Below, in pieces: positions 54,115 to 63,386 of a stretch of 64,000 nt of DNA. The notes under the pieces are model-generated. The model was not told the DNA's origin and did no database searches. It saw only the letters and a program-made list of their open reading frames with translations. Where the stretch lies: assembly GCA_946403215.1 (NCBI GenBank), contig CAMIZG010000002.1, forward strand, positions 48,990-112,989, read 5' to 3'. The translations under genes and the position numbers were made by a program. Within the stretch, counting starts at the first letter, position 1. Each line of letters begins with the position of its first letter. The stretch is from an uncultured Bacteroidales bacterium (GTDB taxonomy: Bacteria > Bacteroidota > Bacteroidia > Bacteroidales > Paludibacteraceae).

Positions 54115-56277
54115 CTACTCGTCCTCCTTGAGGCTCTCCTGGTAAGCCTTGAGCAACTTGTCCTGAACATCGCCCGGAACGAGCTCGTAGTCCTTGAACT
54201 TCATGGTGAACGTAGCGCGACCGCCGGTCAGTGATGACAGCGTTGTCGAGTACGACGACATCTCTGCCAGAGGAATCTGGGCGCTCAGGCGGGTGAAGTT
54301 CTTCTCAGTATGCATGCCCAGAACCATGCCTCGACGGCCGGTGATGTCGGACATAACATCACCCATCATATCCGACGGAACGAATACCTCAACGTCGTAG
54401 ATCGGCTCCAGTACCTTCGGGTTAGCGTTGCGGAACGCCTCGGCAAAGGCGTTACGGCCTGCCAGACGGAAGGAGATTTCGTTGGAGTCAACCGGGTGCA
54501 TCTTACCATCATATATAATGACGCGCACGTCACGCGCATACGAGCCCGTGAGAGGTCCTTGCTCCATACGATCCATCAAACCCTTCAGGATAGCCGGGAT
54601 GAAGCGTGCGTCGATGGCACCACCAACGATCGAGTTGATCAGCACGAGCTTGCCGCCCCACTCCAGGGGTATCTCCTGCGTGTCCTTAACGCTTATGCGG
54701 TACTCCTGGTTGCCGAACTTGTAAACCTCCTTAACAGGTACGCCTTCCTCATACGGTTCAACGATCAGGTGCACCTCACCGAACTGACCTGAACCACCGG
54801 ACTGCTTCTTGTGACGATAGTCGGCACGTGCAGCCTTGGTAATCGTCTCACGATACGGAATCTTCGGCTCTTCGAAGGTTACCATCATCTTATCGTTGTT
54901 CTCCAGACGCCACTTCAGGGTACGCAGGTGGAACTCACCTTGTCCGCTAACGATGGTCTGCTTGAGCTCCTTGCTCTGCTCGATGAGCCAGGTCGGATCT
55001 TCCTCGTGCATACGGGTCAGCAGGGCACTGAGTTTCTCAGCCTCCTGCTCGTTGTTCGGGCGGATAGCACGACGGTACTTGGGATCAGGATAACTGATCG
55101 GAGCGTACTGCAGTTCGCACTCCTTGGCGTTGAGGGTGTTGCCGGTGCGGGTGTCTTTGAGCTTAACGGTAGCAGCTATGTCGCCTGCAGCTACTTCGTC
55201 AACCGGTACGCGGATGCTGCCATCGATAGCGTAGAGCTGAGAGATGCGCTCTTTCGAACCACGATCCATGTTAACCAGGTCGTCAGCAGCGCGTACTGTC
55301 CCCTGCAGAACTTTGAAGTAGTTAACCTCACCGATGTGCGGTTCAACCGATGTCTTGAAGATGAACATCGATGTCGGGGCAGCAGCGTCGGGAGCCACCT
55401 CTGTGCCGTCAACGGCTATGGGCTTCGGTGCGTCAGCAACTGACGGCGCCATCTCGCCAAGGAACTCCATCAAGCGGCGTACACCCATGTCGCGGGTACC
55501 GGATGCGCAGATAACAGGCAGGATTCCACCGTCCTTGAAGACAACGCGGATACCTTCCAAAGTCTCATCCAGGCTCAGTTCGCCCTGATCGAAGAACTTC
55601 TCCATCAGTTCGTCATTGGCCTCGGCTGCGCGCTCCATCACTTCAGCCAACAGGCTCTCGGCCTTAGCTTGCTCCTCAGCGGGGATATCTTTGAGCTCAG
55701 GGGCACCGCCCTCGGCTTTCCAAACGAGCATCTTACGCTTCAGTACGTCGATAGCGGCGTTGAAACCTGCACCCGGGTTAACGGGGTACTGCAGCACTAC
55801 CACGTGGTTGCCGAAGTTCTCCTTCAGTCCCTCAAGTGTGCGGTCGATGTTAGCGTTCTCGTGGTCGCACTTGTTAACGAGGAACACCACGGGTTTCTTG
55901 GCGTTCTCAGCCAGGCGGAAGTTGTTCTGCGTACCTACCTCTACGCCACCATTGGCGGTCAGGGTGATGATAGCCGTATCGCACACGTGCAGTGCACTGA
56001 TGGCACCACCACAGAAGTCGTCGGAACCCGGGCAGTCGATGATGTTCAGTTTTTTGCCGGCGAACTCGATGTTACAAACGGTGGAGAACACCGAGTAGCC
56101 GTACTCCTTTTCTACGGGGAAGTAGTCGCATACGGTTGATTGAGCCTCCACCGTGCCACGACGTTTGATCACTCCGCTCTCGAAGAGCATAGCCTCCATC
56201 AGAGTGGTCTTACCTGAGCCACTACCTCCCATCAAGGCAATGTTCTTGATTTCATTTGCATGATACACTTTAGCCAT
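54115..56277 (-). CDS. fusA2: EF-G paralog (EF-G2/FusA2-like) with altered GTPase motifs
   Basis: 720 residues with all five EF-G domains. The P-loop GGSGSGKT and NKCD are present, but the DTPGH motif reads DCPGS, replacing the catalytic His with Ser, and the switch I RGITI segment reads YGYSV. Domain IV-V landmarks remain (FIPAILKGLMDRMEQGPLTG, SYSTTLSSLTGGRATFTM). It therefore looks like the EF-G2 of Bacteroides thetaiotaomicron, reported to support translocation without GTP hydrolysis during carbon limitation. The canonical fusA of the str operon is outside this window. Older names include 'elongation factor G-like protein'. Confidence 0.88.
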   Translation of the reverse strand: MAKVYHANEIKNIALMGGSGSGKTTLMEAMLFESGVIKRRGTVEAQSTVCDYFPVEKEYGYSVFSTVCNIEFAGKKLNIIDCPGSDDFCGGAISALHVCDTAIITLTANGGVEVGTQNNFRLAENAKKPVVFLVNKCDHENANIDRTLEGLKENFGNHVVVLQYPVNPGAGFNAAIDVLKRKMLVWKAEGGAPELKDIPAEEQAKAESLLAEVMERAAEANDELMEKFFDQGELSLDETLEGIRVVFKDGGILPVICASGTRDMGVRRLMEFLGEMAPSVADAPKPIAVDGTEVAPDAAAPTSMFIFKTSVEPHIGEVNYFKVLQGTVRAADDLVNMDRGSKERISQLYAIDGSIRVPVDEVAAGDIAATVKLKDTRTGNTLNAKECELQYAPISYPDPKYRRAIRPNNEQEAEKLSALLTRMHEEDPTWLIEQSKELKQTIVSGQGEFHLRTLKWRLENNDKMMVTFEEPKIPYRETITKAARADYRHKKQSGGSGQFGEVHLIVEPYEEGVPVKEVYKFGNQEYRISVKDTQEIPLEWGGKLVLINSIVGGAIDARFIPAILKGLMDRMEQGPLTGSYARDVRVIIYDGKMHPVDSNEISFRLAGRNAFAEAFRNANPKVLEPIYDVEVFVPSDMMGDVMSDITGRRGMVLGMHTEKNFTRLSAQIPLAEMSSYSTTLSSLTGGRATFTMKFKDYELVPGDVQDKLLKAYQESLKEDE

Positions 56278-56307
56278 AATTCAATAGTATTAAAGATTCA
56301 AAATTTG

Positions 56308-57036
56308 TTATTCGTGATTATTTTTGCTTTGCAGTTTTTTCAATAGGTCTTCTGCGTGCTTGAATGCCGGCCAGCGTTTGAGTAGGATCTTAGCCTGCCG
56401 GATTGCTTTGTCGTGCTGGTTGTTGTACTCGTAACATTGTGCGAGCGCATAGGCTTGCGAAGCGTACGCCCAATTGTACTTGTTCTGCTCGGCGTTAGCG
56501 GCGAATATGCTATCGGCGCGTTCGTACTCTGCCTGTGCCATTTGCTTGTTGCCTCCGAGCAGTCGCGGTGCGTAGAAGTGCACGTTGCCTTGTATGCCCC
56601 ATGAGAGGGGTTGTGTACTATCAGCGACTATCGCTTGCTCGGCGTGGTGGAAGATTGCCTGCTTATGACTTATTACCTGCCGTTTGGTCAGTGCCAGGAG
56701 GTAGGTACTGTGCGCGGATTTATATACGTGCCAAATGGCTTTAGGCAGTTGGTTTTCCAGCGCATCGATGTGCCGACCGAACTGCTGTACATAAGGCAGC
56801 GCATAATCCTTGCCAATGGTCATCAGCACACCACAATAGCCATATTCGTAGTTCAGCACTCGCTCGCGTTCTGCATCGTTGAGCGCACTCCAGTCTGTCT
56901 GGTCGATGAAGGCCTTCCAGACGTTCATGTCAGCTCTGAGGTAGGCATCGAAGAGTTGCTCGTCGGAGTATTGGGCAAACGCCTGTACTCCAACAAGCAA
57001 CAGTGCCAATAGACCTATCAGTCTGCTGTGCTTCAT
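56308..57036 (-). CDS. Exported protein with TPR-like helices
   Basis: 242 residues from [16 protein letters not shown]. Signal peptide ending AFAQY, then mainly helical sequence with TPR-like spacing near the C-terminus ([20 protein letters not shown]). No recognised family. Its start overlaps the pfp stop (ATGA), so it is probably coupled to the glycolytic gene, though no functional link is evident. Confidence 0.65.
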   Translation of the reverse strand: MKHSRLIGLLALLLVGVQAFAQYSDEQLFDAYLRADMNVWKAFIDQTDWSALNDAERERVLNYEYGYCGVLMTIGKDYALPYVQQFGRHIDALENQLPKAIWHVYKSAHSTYLLALTKRQVISHKQAIFHHAEQAIVADSTQPLSWGIQGNVHFYAPRLLGGNKQMAQAEYERADSIFAANAEQNKYNWAYASQAYALAQCYEYNNQHDKAIRQAKILLKRWPAFKHAEDLLKKLQSKNNHE

Positions 57037-58688
57037 TTTCCGGCCTGCTCGAGTTTGAGCGTGATGGTCGGCTGGTCGCAAACCTCCGTCGGGCCGTAAT
57101 ATTGAATCGGTCCCGGATAGATGTAACTGGTGTTAGCGTCAGCCCATTCGGCGCGGTGTGCAGCAAAGTACTTGAACGGTGCTCCGTCCAGCGTTACCAG
57201 TGCTTTCTGGATCACGGGTTTCATCTTGCCATTGCGCTTCTCCATGTTCATCATCATTGTGATAGGCACACCACCTGCTATCCACTCGGCAGCAGGCTTG
57301 GTCAGGTTGCGCACGAGCGACATATATCCGGTCTTGCCGGCAGCGATCAGGTGCGTAGCTGTTATGCCGATCGAGTAGCAGTAGTCGGCATCGAAGTTCG
57401 AAGGTATTGCGCAGCGTCCTTCGTAGCCGAAGAAGTGGTTGAGTGCAGCAAACTTGCCTTTGTAGGTTCCGGCAGCCTTCAGCTGTGCCAGACGCTTGCC
57501 TACCATCTCAATGAGCAACTTCTCGGTCTCGATCTGGCTTACCATCACGTTGCCGTGAGGATCGCGGTCGAGCGTCAGTTGGCGTGCAATACCCTTCGGC
57601 AGCGAGCGATATAGTTCGCAACTGGCAGGTGAGAGCATTGACTTAACATACTCGCGCTTGGCGTCATCGCCTTCGAGCTGAGCAAATTCCTCGTTCTGGG
57701 CGAGCAGGTCGTTGAGCTCCTGGATAAGAATGCGCATAGCGGGGATGAACTCGATGATGCCTTCGGGGATAAGGATTGTACCGAAGTTCAGACCGTGGTT
57801 GGCGCGGTCAACGATTACCTCTACAATCTGCTCCACGATATCGTTGAGCGTCATGTTCTTTGCCTCCACTTCCTCACTGATCAGGCAGATGTTCGGCTGC
57901 GACTGCAAGGCGCACTCCAGAGCAATATGGCTGGCGCTACGACCCATGAGGCGGATGAAGTGCCAGTATTTCTTTGCCGAGTTGGCGTCACGCTGGATGT
58001 TTCCGATAAGCTCGCTATATACCTTGCAAGCGGTGTCAAAACCAAACGAGGTCTCAATCATCTCGTTCTTCAGGTCGCCGTCGATGGTCTTCGGGCAGCC
58101 GATGACTTGGATGCCGCACTGCTTCTGCAGGTAGTACTCTGCCAGCACGCAAGCGTTGGTGTTCGAGTCGTCACCGCCGATGATCACTACGGCCTTGATG
58201 CCGAGCTTCTTGCACACCTCGATGCCGTTGTCGAACTGCCAGGTCTCTTCCAGCTTGGTACGCCCTGAACCGATTATATCAAAGCCACCGGTGTTACGGT
58301 ACTCGTCAATGATGTCCTTGGTCAGTTCCTGGTATTTGCCCTCTATCAGACCTGAAGGGCCACCGAGGAAACCGTAGAGCTTGTTCTCGGGGTTCAGACG
58401 TTTCAGTCCGTCGAACAGACCGCTGATCACGTTGTGTCCGCCGGGGGCTTGACCGCCGCTCAGGATAACGCCTACGTTGATGGCAGGCTGAGCTTTGGGG
58501 GCTTCAGCGCTCGGCTCCATAGTGATAACGGGCAGACCGTAGGTGTTCGGGAACAGTTTCTTGATCTCTTCCTGATCAGCTACACTCTGCGTAGCTTTAC
58601 CTTCTGCCAGACGTACGTGGCCGGACAGAGCTGCCGGCATCTTCGGCTGATAACTGCCGCGTGCAATTTGTAAAGGAGATTTTTGCAT
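57033..58688 (-). CDS. pfp: Pyrophosphate-dependent phosphofructokinase (long form)
   Basis: Phosphorylates fructose-6-phosphate with PPi. 551 residues, the length of the long PfpB-like clade. Motifs: [22 protein letters not shown] (the Asp after GG marks PPi rather than ATP use), PKTIDGDL, and [11 protein letters not shown]. The PPi enzyme makes glycolysis reversible and saves ATP, common in anaerobic Bacteroidales. Confidence 0.93.
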   Translation of the reverse strand: MQKSPLQIARGSYQPKMPAALSGHVRLAEGKATQSVADQEEIKKLFPNTYGLPVITMEPSAEAPKAQPAINVGVILSGGQAPGGHNVISGLFDGLKRLNPENKLYGFLGGPSGLIEGKYQELTKDIIDEYRNTGGFDIIGSGRTKLEETWQFDNGIEVCKKLGIKAVVIIGGDDSNTNACVLAEYYLQKQCGIQVIGCPKTIDGDLKNEMIETSFGFDTACKVYSELIGNIQRDANSAKKYWHFIRLMGRSASHIALECALQSQPNICLISEEVEAKNMTLNDIVEQIVEVIVDRANHGLNFGTILIPEGIIEFIPAMRILIQELNDLLAQNEEFAQLEGDDAKREYVKSMLSPASCELYRSLPKGIARQLTLDRDPHGNVMVSQIETEKLLIEMVGKRLAQLKAAGTYKGKFAALNHFFGYEGRCAIPSNFDADYCYSIGITATHLIAAGKTGYMSLVRNLTKPAAEWIAGGVPITMMMNMEKRNGKMKPVIQKALVTLDGAPFKYFAAHRAEWADANTSYIYPGPIQYYGPTEVCDQPTITLKLEQAGK

Positions 58689-58749
58689 GGTTGTATGTTT
58701 TTAGTTGATTTTTATCGACGCATCAATGCATTTCCGCATAATTGGCATA

Positions 58750-58781
58750 CAAAGATAAAAAATATTTTGCAAATATGCAAA
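58750..58781 (-). promoter_or_regulatory. Promoter for pfp
   Basis: On the minus strand TTTGCA (58781-58776), 18 bp, TATCTTTG (58757-58750), with the start about 55 bases before the ATG. Confidence 0.75.
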
Positions 58782-58816
58782 TAGAAATAGATTTTTTTAC
58801 GATTTTTGTCCAAAAA

Positions 58817-58848
58817 TTTGCATATTTCAATAAAATGTCGTATCTTTG
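58817..58848 (+). promoter_or_regulatory. Promoter for tRNA-Leu
   Basis: TTTGCA (58817), 18 bp, TATCTTTG (58841-58848); the predicted start lies just a few bases before the tRNA. Confidence 0.8.
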
Positions 58849-58861
58849 CACTGTTTTTGAT

Positions 58862-58950
58862 GCCGCGATGGTGGAATCGGTAGACACGAAGGACTTAAAA
58901 TCCTTTGGCCCGAAACGGCTGTGTGGGTTCAAGTCCCACTCGCGGTACCA
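58862..58950 (+). tRNA. tRNA-Leu (anticodon UAA)
   Basis: 89 bases including encoded CCA. Acceptor stem GCCGCGA/TCGCGGT (first pair G-U), anticodon arm AAGGA-CTTAAAA-TCCTT giving TAA, a long variable arm (class II), and T-arm GTGGG-TTCAAGT-CCCAC. Confidence 0.95.
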
Positions 58951-58963
58951 AGAGTAAAAGAGG

Positions 58964-59010
58964 GACGCCACATGCATGCAAGTTCACTTGTGAATGTATG
59001 TGGTGTCTGT
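58964..59010 (+). terminator. Long imperfect hairpin downstream of tRNA-Leu
   Basis: GACGCCACATGCAT (58964) pairs imperfectly with GTATGTGGTGTC (58996-59007), with inner TTCAC/GTGAA. Followed by TGTCTTTTC. Likely tRNA terminator. Confidence 0.6.
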
Positions 59011-59330
59011 CTTTTCTATTGCAGGCACTGCAATAGGACTTACGAAGAAAGTCCCGCTCTCGTGTTTTTCTTTTTGATTTTCGCGTGACGCGAAGGGACT
59101 CCCGTAGGAAGTCCCCGCGGTACCACCCCGTCCAAAATCACGAAGATGCTCATCTTCTTTTGCATTTCTATTGCAGGCACTGCTATAGGACTTACGAAGA
59201 TAATCCCGCTTGAGGTATCGAAATCCAATCGGTACTTCCCCGAGGTTTTGTAAGGGGTTTGCCGAGGGTATCCTGGACAATACCCGAACTTTTCTCGTAG
59301 GCTCGTCCTATACTTATCCCTATTTTTTTT
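59008..59330. repeat. Hairpin-rich intergenic region with a ~45-bp direct repeat
   Basis: No protein I would accept is encoded here, although two overlapping minus-strand ORFs of about 100 codons exist. A 45-base element occurs at 59014-59057 and 59166-59210. Each copy has a near-palindrome CTATTGCAG-GCA-CTGCAATAG (one mismatch in copy two). Further hairpins lie between: TTCGCG/CGCGAA and GGGACT/AAGTCCC. The sequence GCGGTACCA at about 59118, the last nine bases of tRNA-Leu, is repeated here as well. Confidence 0.6.
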
Positions 59331-59338
59331 GGAAAATA

Positions 59339-59370
59339 TTTGCATAAGTCATTTCTTTTTTGTAACTTTG
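59339..59370 (+). promoter_or_regulatory. Promoter for the DUF4476 protein gene
   Basis: TTTGCA (59339), 18 bp, TAACTTTG (59363-59370), followed by a leader of about 45 bases. Confidence 0.75.
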
Positions 59371-59422
59371 CGGCGTTTTTAATGGTTTCGTGAATATGAT
59401 TAACCCCAAAACTACCAATACA

Positions 59423-59926
59423 ATGAAAAGTGCAATCAATCGCGCCCTTGTGGCAGAGAAAAAACTACTTGTCCTGCTTATCGCCTGCATGATGACTATG
59501 GGTGCCGCCGCGCAGCATTATCCTGATCGCCATCCTCAGCCCCATCCTCATCCGCAAGCTGTAGAACGCCATCACCACGGCGACCCGCGTGTCGGGCGTC
59601 ACGACCGGCGTCACGAACCGCAGCCGATGCCCCCCAAGCCCTGCGCCACACCACGGCAGATGCACATGGTGATGCAGACTATCAAAGGCCAATCGTTTGA
59701 CGACAAGAAACTGGAGATAGCGCAGTTGTGCGTAACGATAGGGCAGTTCTGCACGGATGATCTGGCACTGATGGCTAAAGAGTTCTCGTTCGATGAGAAA
59801 CGCTTGGAATTCCTGCAATACGCCTATTCGTACTGCACCGACCGCGAACGCTATCCTGTGCTGCAAGACTGCTTTACTTTCCGCACCAACTACGACAAAC
59901 TGATGCAAACCATCTACGCCAGGTAG
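59423..59926 (+). CDS. Exported DUF4476 protein with a His/Pro-rich segment
   Basis: 167 residues from MKSAINRALVAEKK (an in-frame ATG at 59390 or 59396 is an alternative). Signal peptide ending GAAAQ, then a His-, Pro- and Arg-rich stretch (about 32-75, e.g. HPQPHPHPQAVERHHHGDP) that might bind metal, then a DUF4476 helical domain (about 80-165: QTIKGQSFDDKKLEIAQ, FSFDEKRLEFLQYAY). The function of DUF4476 is unknown. Confidence 0.8.
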   Translation: MKSAINRALVAEKKLLVLLIACMMTMGAAAQHYPDRHPQPHPHPQAVERHHHGDPRVGRHDRRHEPQPMPPKPCATPRQMHMVMQTIKGQSFDDKKLEIAQLCVTIGQFCTDDLALMAKEFSFDEKRLEFLQYAYSYCTDRERYPVLQDCFTFRTNYDKLMQTIYAR

Positions 59927-60044
59927 TTTGCTCGTTTGCCGCAAATCTTTCGTTTCATTCCCTTATCCGGGAGTGGTATCGAATATGGATTTTGGCGAAA
60001 AAATGAAGATTGTTGCATATTTGCGAATAATTCTTCCGAAAAAA

Positions 60045-60076
60045 TTTGCATATTCGAAAATTAATTTGTATCTTTG
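60045..60076 (+). promoter_or_regulatory. Promoter for the secreted protein at 60148
   Basis: TTTGCA (60045), 18 bp, TATCTTTG (60069-60076). Confidence 0.75.
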
Positions 60077-60147
60077 TTTGCTTTTTGGGGTAAATGCCCG
60101 GACAGAAAGTGAAAGACCCAGTTTTATTAACCAAAATATCTAATCGT

Positions 60148-62559
60148 ATGAAAAAACTCTTTACTCTTTTTGCTGCCGTTCTTTTCGCAGGCAGCATGTC
60201 AGCCGTCTATAACCTGACCAAGGTTACAGCGGTTGAAGATGGTGGATTGTATGTGTTCGAGCGCAACAGCCGTGTGCTTATTGGTACTTCAAGTAGTGAT
60301 AAACTACAATCTACTAGTGAGTATTCTACAGCAGGACTCTCCGGTACCGAACTCTATGTTTGGAGGCTTGATGCCATTGAAGGTGATGTGGAAAAAGGCT
60401 ATTGTATTACCAATATGGGTAGGTATAGTCAAGATCCCAACGGGCACATTCAACTAAGCAATGCATCAGGAGGTACAAAATTAACCCTTGCCAATGCAAG
60501 TGCATCTGCATGGGTATTTGAGTTCACCGATGGCATAGCTCTTATTTCCAACAAGGCAAATTCTAATCGTTTCATTGGTGAAACATCTGATGGCTCTGGT
60601 GAATACAAAGCTTATGCCACGCAGAATTTGGATGTAAACGGTCACGACTTCACGGTGTATAAGCTGGAGGAATCAAGCGATCCGTTTGTAAGCGTAAGTC
60701 CGGCAACCATTGACTTCGGTACAGTAAAGAAAGATGCTTCTGTTGCTGCAAAAGAGGTAACCGTAAGCTTCGGTAACCTGACAGGTGCCGTTACGTTCTC
60801 CGGTCTGACAGCTCCGTTTGGTGCAGCAGGTACAATTGCTGCTTCGGGTGACAAGATTACTATCTCCGCTTCTACCGCTACGGCTGGTGAGTACAGCCAG
60901 ACGCTGACCGTTCAGTCGGCTGCTGACAGCAAGTCTGCTACCGTAACCGTAACGATGAAAGTTGTTGAAGGTGCTGACCCGAGTGCGGACTTTGAACTCT
61001 ATACCGATGCTATCGTTGAAGGCGACTACGTTATTTGCTCTGATAATAGTGCATTGAATACTACAGAGGCAAGCAACCGCTTGGGATCAACCGCAGTTAC
61101 TCCGGTAAATGATGTTATTTCCGGCCCTGACGCTGCTATCGTTTGGCATATTGCCAAGTCAGGTGACTATTGGACACTCTACAATGCTGATGCCAATAAA
61201 TATGCTGCTGCCAAAACAGCTAAGAACCAGGCTGCCATGCAGGAAAGCGGCACAGATGACAAGGCTTTGTGGACTGTTACTGTGAGCAACGGCAAGTTTG
61301 AATTCGAGAACAAATCACGTGCAGCAGGTACTGACCCCAATAACAAATGGCTGCGTTACAATAGCCAGGTTTCGGCTTTTGCTTGCTATGCTTCCGGTAC
61401 CGGAAAGGCGCTTACTCTCTATAAGAAAGCTTCGGGCGCTCCGGCATCGGTAGCCAAACCCGCTATCTCCGGCAGCGAGAACTTCCAGGATGAGACAACT
61501 GTTTCTATTACGTGTGCAACTGACGGTGCGGAGATCTTCTACACCCTCGACGGTTCAGAGCCTACCAAGGAGGCTACCAAGTTCGTTGATGCATTCAAAC
61601 TCACTGCATCCACTACCGTCAAGGCTATCGCTATCAAGGGCGAGGACAAGAGTGCTATTTCAACCAAGGAGTTCCATGCATTCAAGTCGCAATATACCTG
61701 CGCTGAAGCAGCTGAACTTGCCATGACTGTTTCCGGCAACAATATTCCTGTTGGCGAGGGTCTGGAGTTCATCATCGAAGGTTATGTTACCGAAATAACG
61801 TATGCATACGGAGGCAGTAACATGAGCTTCTGGATGGCTGACGAAGCCGATGGCGATAACACATTGCAGGCCTACAAGGTTGAACCTGAATCCGCTGAGG
61901 CTGTGCCTGAGGTAGGTGACAAGGTTAAGGTTACCGGCAAGCTGACCAAGTTCAACAGCAACCCGCAGGTTGCCGCCGGCGGCAAGTGCGTCATCCTTGA
62001 GAAAGGCGGAGGCGGTGGTGGCGAAGAAAGCCAGTATGAGGATGACGAGAATGCTGACTTCAATATTGCATTCGCTTCCTATACTGTTGATGACCAGTCT
62101 CTGGCTGAAGACGGTGATGTATATGTAGAGGCTCAGGATGCAAACAACAACTACATTGTTCTGGATATAATGGTTCCCGAGGACGCTGATGGCTTGGTAG
62201 CCGGAACGTATCCTGTTGACGCTACGGAGACTTATCCTGCCCAGACGGTTGTTGCCGGTATCTACGATGAAGGTGTTTATCCTTCCTTTGCTGCGGTTTT
62301 GGCAAGCGACGGTGAGAATCTCGAGAAAGTTTGGTACATCGTTTCCGGTACAGTAGTTATTGACGCTGACCTGAATATCACGGTTACAGCCAAGAACTCG
62401 CTCGGCAAGGATGTGAAGGCTACACTCGCAGGTCCGAAGGGTACAGGCGTTGAGAAGAACAATGTTGCTGCCAAGGCTGTCAAGACCATTGAGAATGGCA
62501 TGATTGTGATTGAACTTGACGGGGTGCGTCACAACATTATCGGACAGGTTATCCGCTAA
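60148..62559 (+). CDS. Large secreted modular protein with OB-fold, CHB_HEX_C-like and tail domains
   Basis: 803 residues from MKKLFTLFAAVLFAGSMSA; the longer track start is in the leader. Order of modules: about 20-185 beta-rich; about 190-290 an Ig-like domain (VSPATIDFGTVKKDASVA); about 300-440 beta-rich; about 445-520 a chitobiase C-terminal-like domain (AEIFYTLDGSEPTKEATKF); about 525-625 an OB-fold-like domain (YTCAEAAELAM, IIEGYVTEI, VKVTGKLTKF) similar to that of the protein at 19258; a Gly linker; about 640-770 a module shared with the protein at 36258. C-terminal tail VKTIENGMIVIELDGVRHN. No catalytic residues recognised. Confidence 0.75.
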   Translation: MKKLFTLFAAVLFAGSMSAVYNLTKVTAVEDGGLYVFERNSRVLIGTSSSDKLQSTSEYSTAGLSGTELYVWRLDAIEGDVEKGYCITNMGRYSQDPNGHIQLSNASGGTKLTLANASASAWVFEFTDGIALISNKANSNRFIGETSDGSGEYKAYATQNLDVNGHDFTVYKLEESSDPFVSVSPATIDFGTVKKDASVAAKEVTVSFGNLTGAVTFSGLTAPFGAAGTIAASGDKITISASTATAGEYSQTLTVQSAADSKSATVTVTMKVVEGADPSADFELYTDAIVEGDYVICSDNSALNTTEASNRLGSTAVTPVNDVISGPDAAIVWHIAKSGDYWTLYNADANKYAAAKTAKNQAAMQESGTDDKALWTVTVSNGKFEFENKSRAAGTDPNNKWLRYNSQVSAFACYASGTGKALTLYKKASGAPASVAKPAISGSENFQDETTVSITCATDGAEIFYTLDGSEPTKEATKFVDAFKLTASTTVKAIAIKGEDKSAISTKEFHAFKSQYTCAEAAELAMTVSGNNIPVGEGLEFIIEGYVTEITYAYGGSNMSFWMADEADGDNTLQAYKVEPESAEAVPEVGDKVKVTGKLTKFNSNPQVAAGGKCVILEKGGGGGGEESQYEDDENADFNIAFASYTVDDQSLAEDGDVYVEAQDANNNYIVLDIMVPEDADGLVAGTYPVDATETYPAQTVVAGIYDEGVYPSFAAVLASDGENLEKVWYIVSGTVVIDADLNITVTAKNSLGKDVKATLAGPKGTGVEKNNVAAKAVKTIENGMIVIELDGVRHNIIGQVIR

Positions 62560-62576
62560 CCTAATGACTGAATTAT

Positions 62577-62604
62577 GGGAAATAGGGCTTGTGCCCTGTT
62601 TCCC
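62577..62604 (+). terminator. Strong hairpin after the 60148 gene
   Basis: GGGAAATAGGGC pairs with GCCCTGTTTCCC (62593-62604), 11 of 12 Watson-Crick pairs, with a 4-base loop. There is no T-run, so termination efficiency is uncertain. Confidence 0.65.
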
Positions 62605-62650
62605 GTATGCAAAAGAATAAACAAACAAAAGTATAACCCAATTTATTAAT

Positions 62651-62735
62651 TTATGAAGGTTCGAGCAAGTCAAGCATAAGCTTGCTTATACAACTTGACG
62701 AAGCCGAAACTCCAAAATTTAAATTTATTTAAATT
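62651..62735 (+). promoter_or_regulatory. Conserved 5' leader element, copy 1
   Basis: 83 bases from the leader-peptide ATG to the ATG of the secreted protein. It matches copy 2 (63387-63471) at 74 of 83 positions with no gap. It folds as a long hairpin: GGTTC with GAAGCC (bulged G), GTCAAG with CTTGAC, and an inner ATAAGC-TT-GCTTAT stem that contains the leader stop codon. Confidence 0.75.
62653..62679 (+). CDS. Putative leader peptide MKVRASQA, copy 1
   Basis: Eight codons plus TAA, on the 5' arm of the leader hairpin. All three differences from copy 2 are in third positions and silent (CGA/CGT, GCA/GCC, TAA/TAG). MKVRAS is also the start of ribosomal protein bL36, which may be its origin or coincidence. 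Translation is not proven. Confidence 0.45.
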   Translation: MKVRASQA

Positions 62736-63332
62736 ATGAAAAAGATTTTTTCTCTTTTCGCTGCCGTGCTGTTTGCTGGTAGCATGATGGCAACTGTAGT
62801 AACTCTTGATCCTGCGCAGCATGATCCTATTGAGCCGGTTTCCTCCAATCAAGGTGCTGACATTGACATCACGATGGAAGGCATTCAGATCGTGTACAAT
62901 GGTTCGTTGAATGCTGCAAACGAGAGCAATCCTGCCGATTTCCGCGTATTTGGCGCTAAGACATTGACGCTTACGGCTGAAAGCGATATCTCCAAGGTTG
63001 TTATTGCGGGCAAGGCAAACAAAGCAGGTTGGGCTCCTTCCGTATCAGCCGGTGAGATCACTGTCGGTGCCAGCTATGATGCTGTTACAACCAAGAAGGA
63101 TCTGGAAGATCCCTTGTTCGTAGTTGAGAACATCAACGCCAAGAGCATTACTATCACTTGCAACAAGCAGCTTCGCGCTTATAAGATTCAAGTTACTCTG
63201 TCGGGTGACGCTCCGACAGCTGTTGACAATGCTACCGTAGGTGTTAAGGCACAGAAGGTGGTTCGTGACGGCCAGATCTACATCGTTAAGGACGGCGTTA
63301 TGTTCAACGCTAACGGTGCTGTGGTAAAGTAA
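62736..63332 (+). CDS. Small secreted single-module protein with the C-terminal tail
   Basis: 198 residues. Signal peptide MKKIFSLFAAVLFAGSMMA, nearly the same as those of its two neighbours. One beta-sandwich module (about 25-160) with KTLTLTAESDISKVVIAG and KSITITCNKQLRAYKIQV, resembling the middle module of the protein at 36258. C-terminal tail KVVRDGQIYIVKDGVMFN. Function unknown. Confidence 0.75.
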   Translation: MKKIFSLFAAVLFAGSMMATVVTLDPAQHDPIEPVSSNQGADIDITMEGIQIVYNGSLNAANESNPADFRVFGAKTLTLTAESDISKVVIAGKANKAGWAPSVSAGEITVGASYDAVTTKKDLEDPLFVVENINAKSITITCNKQLRAYKIQVTLSGDAPTAVDNATVGVKAQKVVRDGQIYIVKDGVMFNANGAVVK

Positions 63333-63386
63333 TATATATACCTTATTATATATACTAAAATTATTAATAAAAAAAACTCGTTTTAA

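Noticed and set aside
59100-59330. tRNA-Leu att site of an integrated element
   Set aside because: Only nine bases of the tRNA 3' end are repeated, and no integrase or mobile genes lie between the copies; kept only as a possibility in the repeat finding.
58984-59345. Two overlapping ~100-codon minus-strand ORFs after tRNA-Leu
   Set aside because: They translate the 45-base repeats and palindromes in two frames (both give an SPIAVPAIE segment), have no promoter, and overlap each other, so they reflect the repeat rather than genes.
62653-62679. Leader peptide as a decayed rpmJ (bL36) pseudogene
   Set aside because: Only six residues match bL36 and the following sequence is a hairpin conserved between two copies, not degenerate rpmJ.
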